Of a stretch of DNA of 7,345 nucleotides, positions 1-4,252 are shown piece by piece. This stretch comes from Thermoplasmata archaeon (GTDB lineage Archaea; Thermoplasmatota; Thermoplasmata; Thermoplasmatales; Thermoplasmataceae). The position numbers were made by a program, and so were the translations under genes. Position 1 is the first letter of the stretch; the number at the start of each line of letters is the position of its first letter. Under the pieces are notes generated by a model, which saw only the letters and a program-made list of their open reading frames with translations, ran no database searches and was not told the DNA's origin. The DNA lies in assembly GCA_021797955.1 (NCBI GenBank), contig JAJZYV010000084.1, positions 1 to 7,345 on the forward strand, in the 5' to 3' direction.

Positions 1-158
1 AGCTCAACTATATCCTTCTTGAATGAAGTTTCATTGAGGATTCTTGTAATTTCCTCAAAATTAGGAGCTTCGCTAAGCCTGTTTATCTGTTCACTGTTGA
101 GAAGCTCTGTCTTTATAAGTCTGCTTCTGCCATAATTGCCGGCAAAGGAAATTTCCAT
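1..158 (-). CDS. atpC: A-type ATP synthase subunit C, N-terminal part (cut by window edge)
   Basis: Only the first 52 codons are inside the window; the gene continues past the left edge. The translation begins MEISFAGNYGRSRLIKTELL and goes on with an NSEQINRLSEAPNFEEITRI stretch. This matches the start of archaeal V/A-ATPase subunit C (AC39/d family): an N-Y-x-x-x-R opening, a Leu-Leu pair, then an 'EAPxxEE' helix and a short helical repeat. In the family this subunit is the funnel-shaped socket that joins the central stalk to the membrane c-ring. It follows subunit E with a TGATG overlap: the E stop is at 160-158 and this ATG at 158-156. A GGTG ribosome site lies at 169-166, seven bases before the ATG. 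Family assignment rests on a short stretch but is strongly backed by the K-E-C gene order. Confidence 0.85.
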   Translation of the reverse strand, partial: MEISFAGNYGRSRLIKTELLNSEQINRLSEAPNFEEITRILNETSFKKDIVE

Positions 159-727
159 CAGTTTGCACCAATATTTTCAAGTATTCTGGCTTCTAACTCT
201 GGTTTTATCTCTTTAAATAGCCTGTCTATCCTGAAATCAATAATCTTTTCAGCATTTGCTGAATAACATATGATACCCATTTTTATGGACGGGTCTTTCT
301 TCATATTTATTTCCTTTTTTTTCCCTTTTAAAAACTCAAAGTCTTCGGGAGAGCAATTGACAATAAAATCTCTGCCCAGTTCTTTCTCTGCTATTATCAA
401 CGAATCGGAAAGTATATCCTCATATTCCTTTCCTTTCTTTAATTCTTCAAGCTTTGAAGCAAGGTGTTCCATGAGAATATTGACAATTTCTGTTTTTCTA
501 TTCAGGATTATGGAATTCTTTTCCATATTAATGGAATCATGCTCTCTTCTTCTGTTCACATCAATATCGGAGATTAACCTTGCATTGAAATCATCCTGCA
601 GGGTCTTTAATTCCTCCTTTGATAACTTGGCTATATTATCCAGTTCTCCAGCACACTGACTCCTAATATAAGCAAGGCGTTCTTCTCTGTTTTTTTCTAT
701 ATCAGCCAGAATTTCTTTAAGGGCCAT
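158..727 (-). CDS. atpE: A-type ATP synthase subunit E (peripheral stalk)
   Basis: A 189-residue protein, the usual size for archaeal subunit E. Residues 1 to about 110 are a long charged helix rich in Glu, Lys and Arg without prolines, expected to form the coiled coil of the peripheral stalk. Residues from about 115 form the globular C-terminal head that binds the catalytic A3B3 part. Its ending, with an IDFRIDRLFKEIKPELEARI stretch, matches the conserved family pattern (an Asn/Asp-containing strand, then R-L-x-x-x and a closing helix). In the complex, E pairs with subunit H (not in this window) to hold the head still during rotation. The ATG at 727 has an AGGT site at 735-732 that abuts the stop codon of subunit K, so translation is probably coupled. 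The gene lies 8 bases after K and overlaps C by one base. Confidence 0.93.
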   Translation of the reverse strand: MALKEILADIEKNREERLAYIRSQCAGELDNIAKLSKEELKTLQDDFNARLISDIDVNRRREHDSINMEKNSIILNRKTEIVNILMEHLASKLEELKKGKEYEDILSDSLIIAEKELGRDFIVNCSPEDFEFLKGKKKEINMKKDPSIKMGIICYSANAEKIIDFRIDRLFKEIKPELEARILENIGAN

Positions 728-735
728 TTAAACCT

Positions 736-972
736 TCACAGAATTCCGAGCAGTAATACTATACCCAGAACCAATCCTATGATCCATAGCGTCTCTGGAA
801 TAACAAAGAAGAAGAGAACCTGACCAAACTTCTCTGGTTTCTCAGCTATTATTCCCATTCCAGCAGCGCCAATTCCCTGCTGTGCCATTCCCGTACCTAT
901 AAGACCTCCCATGATTGCTATTGCTGCGGCAATGGCTACCAAGGGATAAGTTGAACCTGTAATCGCTACCAT
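736..972 (-). CDS. atpK: A-type ATP synthase subunit K (membrane c-ring proteolipid)
   Basis: A 78-residue hydrophobic hairpin. Helix 1 covers about residues 9-40 and is rich in Gly and Ala (AIMGGLIGTGMAQQGIGAAG). A polar loop IAEKPEKFG follows at 42-50, then helix 2 at 51-77. Glu60 in the motif VIPETLWI is the ion-carrying carboxylate in the middle of helix 2. The length and single hairpin show the simple two-helix form. It forms the rotating membrane ring that converts ion flow to torque. The ATG at 972 is preceded by GAGGAAAG at 983-976. It is the first gene of the operon here; the usual upstream neighbours H and I are absent. Whether the ion is H+ or Na+ cannot be settled by eye. Confidence 0.95.
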   Translation of the reverse strand: MVAITGSTYPLVAIAAAIAIMGGLIGTGMAQQGIGAAGMGIIAEKPEKFGQVLFFFVIPETLWIIGLVLGIVLLLGIL

Positions 973-975
973 TAA

Positions 976-983
976 CTTTCCTC
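976..983 (-). promoter_or_regulatory. Ribosome binding site of atpK
   Basis: Reading the minus strand, GAGGAAAG ends three bases before the ATG at 972, with its GAGG core seven bases away. It complements the archaeal 16S 3' end in part and fixes the start codon of subunit K. Confidence 0.6.
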
Positions 984-1001
984 AAGGCTAATTATCCTTA
1001 C

Positions 1002-1012
1002 TTATTTAAAAG
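1002..1012 (-). promoter_or_regulatory. TATA box for the ATP synthase operon
   Basis: The minus strand reads CTTTTAAATAA, a good archaeal TATA-like element centred about 35 bases before the atpK ATG. Transcription starting about 25 bases downstream would give a short leader near the GAGG site. It places the operon start at subunit K. Confidence 0.5.
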
Positions 1013-1045
1013 TGTTTGCAAAGGTTATTAAAGGGATGAAATAAC

Positions 1046-1052
1046 AAAAAAA
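1046..1052 (-). terminator. Possible oligo-T terminator after the CWC gene
   Basis: The minus strand has seven consecutive T residues about 65 bases after the stop codon of the small cysteine-rich gene and before the ATP synthase promoter. Archaeal polymerase can stop at such T tracts without a hairpin. It would separate the two transcripts. A 6-base inverted repeat (GGGATG at 1033-1038, CATCCC at 1066-1071) brackets it. Confidence 0.3.
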
Positions 1053-1115
1053 GAGCAGATCATCACATCCCGAAAAATATAAGAAAAGTAATGATTTTTA
1101 TTGAATTTCTCATAA

Positions 1116-1280
1116 TTATGATGAGTTATCATTAAGGCAGGTTTCACAAACACAATCACTAAAGTTATTTTTTAACCATTGTAATTTCTCACTTGAAACT
1201 GCTTTGAAGGTGCACCAACAAGGAATTGAACTACAGCACTCAAACTGCTCTCCACAATTCCCGCAAATTTTGTGAGTCAT
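1116..1280 (-). CDS. Small cysteine-rich CWC-type protein (putative metal-binding)
   Basis: A 54-residue reading frame, ATG at 1280-1278 and TAA at 1118-1116. Nine residues are cysteine: 6, 9, 15, 16, 21, 23, 43, 45 and 48. The pattern is C-x2-C-G-x2-F-x-C-C, then P-C-W-C, a 19-residue helical linker, and C-x-C-x2-C-L. This agrees with the cysteine-rich CWC family, which I know mainly from bacteria and whose function is undefined. Such cysteine spacing suggests Zn or Fe-S binding; that is inference. No Shine-Dalgarno site precedes the ATG, but AATTATAAT lies about 26 bases upstream, so a leaderless mRNA is likely. The gene is divergent from the Lrp-type regulator, with about 80 bases between the start codons, and stands alone upstream of the ATP synthase operon. 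The patterned cysteines make chance an unlikely explanation. Confidence 0.82.
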   Translation of the reverse strand: MTHKICGNCGEQFECCSSIPCWCTFKAVSSEKLQWLKNNFSDCVCETCLNDNSS

Positions 1281-1303
1281 ATTTATTATGAATCTGTTCT
1301 GCG

Positions 1304-1312
1304 ATTATAATT
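1304..1312 (-). promoter_or_regulatory. TATA box for the CWC gene
   Basis: The minus strand reads AATTATAAT, centred about 27 bases before the ATG at 1280. With no ribosome site present, this distance fits a leaderless transcript starting at the ATG. It overlaps the AT-rich palindrome at 1309-1324. Confidence 0.5.
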
Positions 1313-1324
1313 TTTTAGAAAATT
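1309..1324. promoter_or_regulatory. AT-rich inverted repeat between divergent promoters (possible Lrp operator)
   Basis: AATTTT, a four-base spacer TTAG, then AAAATT. GCGA occurs on both sides, at 1301-1304 and 1325-1328. Lrp/AsnC proteins often bind AT-rich palindromes near their own promoter, and this one lies between the TATA boxes of the regulator and the CWC gene. AT-rich inverted repeats also arise by chance, so confidence is low. Confidence 0.3.
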
Positions 1325-1330
1325 GCGACA

Positions 1331-1340
1331 AATAAATATG
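1331..1340 (+). promoter_or_regulatory. TATA box for the Lrp-hydratase operon
   Basis: AATAAATATG is centred about 26 bases before the ATG at 1361. This is the spacing expected if transcription starts at the start codon, and it supports 1361 over the TTG nine bases upstream. Confidence 0.5.
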
Positions 1341-1360
1341 ACGCATGAAGATTGGTATTC

Positions 1361-1810
1361 ATGGACTCTAAGGACAGAGAGATTCTAAAATATCTTTTCA
1401 TAAACGGACGTGACAAGGTCTCTGATATTTCCAGGGAGCTCAATATCCCAAGAATAACTGTGCATGAACGAATTGAGAGGATGAAGAAGGATGACATCAT
1501 CAGGGGATTTTCAGCTATACCAAATTACCACCTTCTTGGTTATGATGTTACTGCTTTCATTCTCGCTTCATTTGATCCAAAGGGAGGTATATCCCAACGG
1601 CAGCTTGCATCGGACATATCAAAAATTCAGGGAGTTGCTGAGGTTCACATCATTGCCGGCGAATGGGATATGCTAATAAAGGCACGGGTAAAGTCAACAA
1701 GGGATCTTGGAAAAATAGTTCTTGAAAAACTTAGAGAGATGGACGGCATAGCCAGAACAGCAACACTTAATGTTTTTGAATCCATTGAAAATCAGGAGCT
1801 TATCTTATGA
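1361..1810 (+). CDS. Lrp/AsnC family transcriptional regulator
   Basis: A 149-residue protein of normal length for the family. Residues 1-50 form the winged helix-turn-helix: 'MDSKDREILKYLFINGRD' is the typical first helix, and the DNA-reading part is VSDISRELNIPRITVHERIE at 20-39, followed by the wing IIRGFSAIPN. Residues about 62-145 are the RAM effector domain, with GVAEVHIIAGEWDMLIKARV at 91-110 matching the 'GV-x-G-x-x-D' ligand-sensing core. Such proteins form octamers or dimers and respond to amino acids or other small molecules. A TTG at 1352 is in frame, but the ATG at 1361 is preferred because of the family start and the TATA spacing. The stop overlaps the hydratase ATG (ATGA), so the two are one operon and the hydratase is a likely target. 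The effector cannot be told. Confidence 0.92.
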   Translation: MDSKDREILKYLFINGRDKVSDISRELNIPRITVHERIERMKKDDIIRGFSAIPNYHLLGYDVTAFILASFDPKGGISQRQLASDISKIQGVAEVHIIAGEWDMLIKARVKSTRDLGKIVLEKLREMDGIARTATLNVFESIENQELIL

Positions 1811-2574
1811 ACAATGAAGAATCGGGAGGAACGATCTTAAAATCACAGAACGGGAAGATCACATGGCTAATCTTAAGCAACCCAAAGAGACTAAACTCAA
1901 TCTCAGAAAGGATGGCTGATTTGCTTGCCCAGGAACTGGAAAAAGCGGACAGTGATTCTCAGACAAAGGTGGTGATTCTCAGGGGAGAGGGGGATAATTA
2001 TTCTTCAGGAGCCGATTTGAGTAAATTCGAAACAGGAAATCGGATTAAAGCAATGGAATTTAGAAACAGCATGAACAGAGTGGTGCTCACAATGAACTCC
2101 ATGAAGAAACCGGTTATTGCACTTCTTCATGGTTACTCCTTGGGCGGAGGCCTTGAAATAGCAGAATCTGCAGATATCAGAATTGCGGGATCGTCCACAA
2201 AAATAGGACAGCCAGAGATTAAGATAGGTATAAACGCAGGAGCGGGAGGAAATGTAATTCTACCTAAACTCGTTGGGCGAGGAAGAGCACTATACCTGAT
2301 GCTTACAGGTCAGATCATAACGGCCGAACAGGCGATGAATTGGGGTCTCGTGGACTTGGTTTTTAGAGATGAAGAGCTCTTCTCAAAGGCACAGGAAATT
2401 GCGGAAAATATAGCCATAATGCCTGAAGAAACCGTCTCAACCTGTAAGAGGCTTGTATACGAATCTCAGAACCTTACTGTTGAAGATGCACTTAAAAGAG
2501 AATCAGAGGGGTTCGCCGATCTATTCACATCTCCAGAAACAATGAAGAGGATCGACAAGTTTTTGAAGCGATAA
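1807..2574 (+). CDS. Enoyl-CoA hydratase/isomerase family protein (crotonase fold)
   Basis: A 255-residue crotonase-fold enzyme of standard length. The oxyanion-hole regions are SSGAD (Ala69) and GYSLGGGLE (Gly114). Both glutamates that activate water in rat mitochondrial enoyl-CoA hydratase have counterparts: Glu117 in GGGLE and Glu137 in GQPEIKIG, with the same 20-residue spacing. The protein is therefore likely a true hydratase acting on trans-2-enoyl-CoA rather than an isomerase or a dehydrogenase-linked form, although substrate length is unknown. The family's usual 'IPGAGG' is 'INAGAGG' here. The ATG overlaps the stop of the upstream Lrp gene, and AGGAG at 1794-1798 serves as ribosome site. 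No other fatty-acid oxidation genes lie next to it, so its role (fatty acid, branched-chain amino acid or hydroxybutyrate-type metabolism) stays open. Confidence 0.92.
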   Translation: MNNEESGGTILKSQNGKITWLILSNPKRLNSISERMADLLAQELEKADSDSQTKVVILRGEGDNYSSGADLSKFETGNRIKAMEFRNSMNRVVLTMNSMKKPVIALLHGYSLGGGLEIAESADIRIAGSSTKIGQPEIKIGINAGAGGNVILPKLVGRGRALYLMLTGQIITAEQAMNWGLVDLVFRDEELFSKAQEIAENIAIMPEETVSTCKRLVYESQNLTVEDALKRESEGFADLFTSPETMKRIDKFLKR

Positions 2575-2592
2575 GTAACTTCGAAATTAATC

Positions 2593-2607
2593 TGACAAGT
2601 GTTGTCA
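2593..2607. promoter_or_regulatory. Perfect inverted repeat upstream of prs (possible operator)
   Basis: TGACAA, a three-base spacer GTG, then TTGTCA, 19 bases after the hydratase stop and 11 bases before the prs TATA box. TAAT (2588-2591) and ATTA (2608-2611) nearly extend the arms. The position suits a regulator binding next to the TBP/TFB site. A hairpin terminator is less likely because no T tract follows directly. Confidence 0.35.
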
Positions 2608-2618
2608 ATTACCAATCA

Positions 2619-2630
2619 TTTTATAAATTT
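2619..2630 (+). promoter_or_regulatory. TATA box for the prs-kptA operon
   Basis: TTTTATAAATTT is the best TATA-like element in the window. Its centre is 24 bases before the prs ATG at 2648, and no Shine-Dalgarno site lies between, so prs mRNA is probably leaderless. Confidence 0.65.
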
Positions 2631-2647
2631 AAGTAATTGGCTTTTTA

Positions 2648-3505
2648 ATGTTTATAGTTTCAACAAAGAACTGTCTCAATACTGCAATTGAAATTTGTGA
2701 CAAATCTGATTTTCATCTCATAATGACTGAGGTCAAGAGGTTCCCAGATGGGGAACTCTATGTCAGGGTTGTGGAATCTGTAGAGGGGCAGGAGGTAATG
2801 GCAATTGGAAACACAAGAGAAGACGGAGAAGCACTGGAATTCATGCTTCTGCTCAATGCCCTCAAAGAAAACGGCGCATCAAAGATTATTGCATTCCTGC
2901 CTTATTTTGGTTATGCCAGGCAGCATATGATCTATAAACCGGGAGAGGCAATATCATCAAAGGTTTTCACGCATATGCTCTCTGAATATTCCGATGAAAT
3001 AATAACAATAAACATTCATGATAATTCAACCATGAAATACAGCAAAAAGAAATTTGTTGTAATCAGCATGGTAAAACACATTGCAAAATATTTTTCACAT
3101 ATGGACATCGGCCTAATAGTTGCGCCAGATGATGGTGCTATGGAAATAGCCAGAGAGGCCGGGGAAATATTGAATGTTGATTCAAGGCATCTGGACAAGA
3201 AACGCATCGATTCAATAACCGTAAGTTATTCAGAAGCTAGATTTGATGTAAGGGGGAAAAATATACTCTTAATTGACGACATAATATCCACCGGCGGAAC
3301 AATTAAAAAATCCATAAAACTGCTCAGGGAAATGGGGGCCAATAGAATTTATGTCGGTGCGATTCATGGAATATTCATAAACAATTCCGGCGATGATATT
3401 GCAGGCATGTGCGATGAACTGGTAGTTACGGATACCATCTATTCGAGATACAGCAAAGTAAAGATATCAGATTCCATTGAAGAGATAATAAGTGAGGTGG
3501 CATAG
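2648..3505 (+). CDS. prs: Ribose-phosphate pyrophosphokinase (PRPP synthetase)
   Basis: It makes 5-phosphoribosyl 1-diphosphate from ribose 5-phosphate and ATP, the entry to nucleotide, NAD and histidine synthesis, in the cytoplasm. At 285 residues it has the short archaeal length, shorter than the roughly 315 of bacterial enzymes. Visible motifs are KRFPDGELYVRV at 30-41; the ATP loop YFGYARQHMIYKPGEAIS at 86-103, where the bacterial 'ARQD' is ARQH; His124 in INIHDNS; the catalytic Lys184 and Arg186 region in HLDKKR; and the PRPP-binding loop LLIDDIISTGGT at 207-218 with paired Asp210 and Asp211. Two phosphoribosyltransferase-like halves are evident. The ATG lies 24 bases after a TATA box with no ribosome site. 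It is directly followed by kptA without any intergenic base. Confidence 0.96.
   Translation: MFIVSTKNCLNTAIEICDKSDFHLIMTEVKRFPDGELYVRVVESVEGQEVMAIGNTREDGEALEFMLLLNALKENGASKIIAFLPYFGYARQHMIYKPGEAISSKVFTHMLSEYSDEIITINIHDNSTMKYSKKKFVVISMVKHIAKYFSHMDIGLIVAPDDGAMEIAREAGEILNVDSRHLDKKRIDSITVSYSEARFDVRGKNILLIDDIISTGGTIKKSIKLLREMGANRIYVGAIHGIFINNSGDDIAGMCDELVVTDTIYSRYSKVKISDSIEEIISEVA
3494..3500 (+). promoter_or_regulatory. Ribosome binding site deciding the kptA TTG start
   Basis: GAGGTGG lies within the last codons of prs, five bases before TTG at 3506. It is a strong match to the archaeal GGAGGTGA consensus and supports translation from the TTG rather than the in-frame ATG at codon 31. Confidence 0.7.
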
Positions 3506-4252
3506 TTGGAAGATCAGGATCTAAGATCATGCAGAGAACATGGGCCATTCAGGGGGGAAATCTGCCCTGTTTGCGGTGACGAAGGCAGGGGGTTGATGCA
3601 CCCGGATGAAATTGAAGGAGTTAGTAGAATCCTGGCAGGGATGCTGAGACATTTTCCTGAAAATTATGGAGTAAGGATGGACCCGCACGGATGGGTTAGG
3701 ATTTACACAATCGTTCCTGCAATAAGAACCCAGAGAAGGAGATACGGCTGGATAACCCCATATCATATAATCGCCCTAGCTAAAACGGACCACAGACAGA
3801 GGTACGAGGTTAATGAAAGGGATGAGATCAGGGCAACATATGGTCATACGATTCCGGTTGATCTTTCCGATCTTCCAGTTGAAAACATACCTGAAATTGT
3901 CTATTACCAAACCACACCCGAAGAATACGAGTTCATTATGGAAACCGGAATAAGTCCATCCGACAAGACGTACGTTCACCTTTCATCCACATACAGGAAA
4001 GCGTATGTTTCTGGTCTATTTCATGTGGATAACCCACTGATTCTTGACGTGGATACAGAAAAATACATCGAATCTGGAGGAAAGATATACAGAGCATCTC
4101 ACGAGGTATATCTGTGTAAGGAAATTTCTCCGGAATTCCTCAAAAAATCTGAGGTCGAAGAAGTGGAACTCACAGAGGATGAACAGGAAGATATTAAGAG
4201 GGTCAAGATGAAGAGGGAAGCAAGGGCCCGTGATCAGCAGGACCTAGCTTAA
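3506..4252 (+). CDS. kptA: RNA 2'-phosphotransferase (Tpt1/KptA family)
   Basis: KptA removes an RNA 2'-phosphate using NAD+, giving ADP-ribose 1'',2''-cyclic phosphate and nicotinamide. The 248-residue protein starts with a likely zinc knuckle, Cys9, His12, Cys20 and Cys23 (CREHG and CPVCG), seen in some archaeal members. The catalytic pair Arg48-His49 is in LRHFPENYG, followed by MDPHGWV. Arg109 is in IRATYGH, and the NAD-binding region has YVHLSSTYRKAY at 156-167. Two places differ from bacterial and yeast enzymes: 'YHGT' reads YYQTT at 133-137, and the arginine of the 'SGMR' motif reads SGLF (Phe172). Residues after about 212 are a charged helical tail. The TTG start is supported by GAGGTGG and by the zinc motif lying before the first ATG. 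It directly follows prs and overlaps the converging reductase gene by 9 bases. Confidence 0.9.
   Translation: MEDQDLRSCREHGPFRGEICPVCGDEGRGLMHPDEIEGVSRILAGMLRHFPENYGVRMDPHGWVRIYTIVPAIRTQRRRYGWITPYHIIALAKTDHRQRYEVNERDEIRATYGHTIPVDLSDLPVENIPEIVYYQTTPEEYEFIMETGISPSDKTYVHLSSTYRKAYVSGLFHVDNPLILDVDTEKYIESGGKIYRASHEVYLCKEISPEFLKKSEVEEVELTEDEQEDIKRVKMKREARARDQQDLA

Noticed and set aside
270..659. 129-residue plus-strand reading frame opposite subunit E
   Set aside because: It is Ser/Phe/Ile-rich with low complexity, as expected from the reverse complement of a charged coiled-coil gene. It has no family resemblance, and subunit E explains the region fully.
1352..1360. TTG start nine bases upstream of the Lrp ATG
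   Set aside because: The ATG at 1361 gives the typical family N-terminus and the right TATA-to-start distance.
1315..1500. Minus-strand 61-residue frame opposite the Lrp gene
   Set aside because: It has no recognisable domain and lies across the Lrp helix-turn-helix and both promoters.
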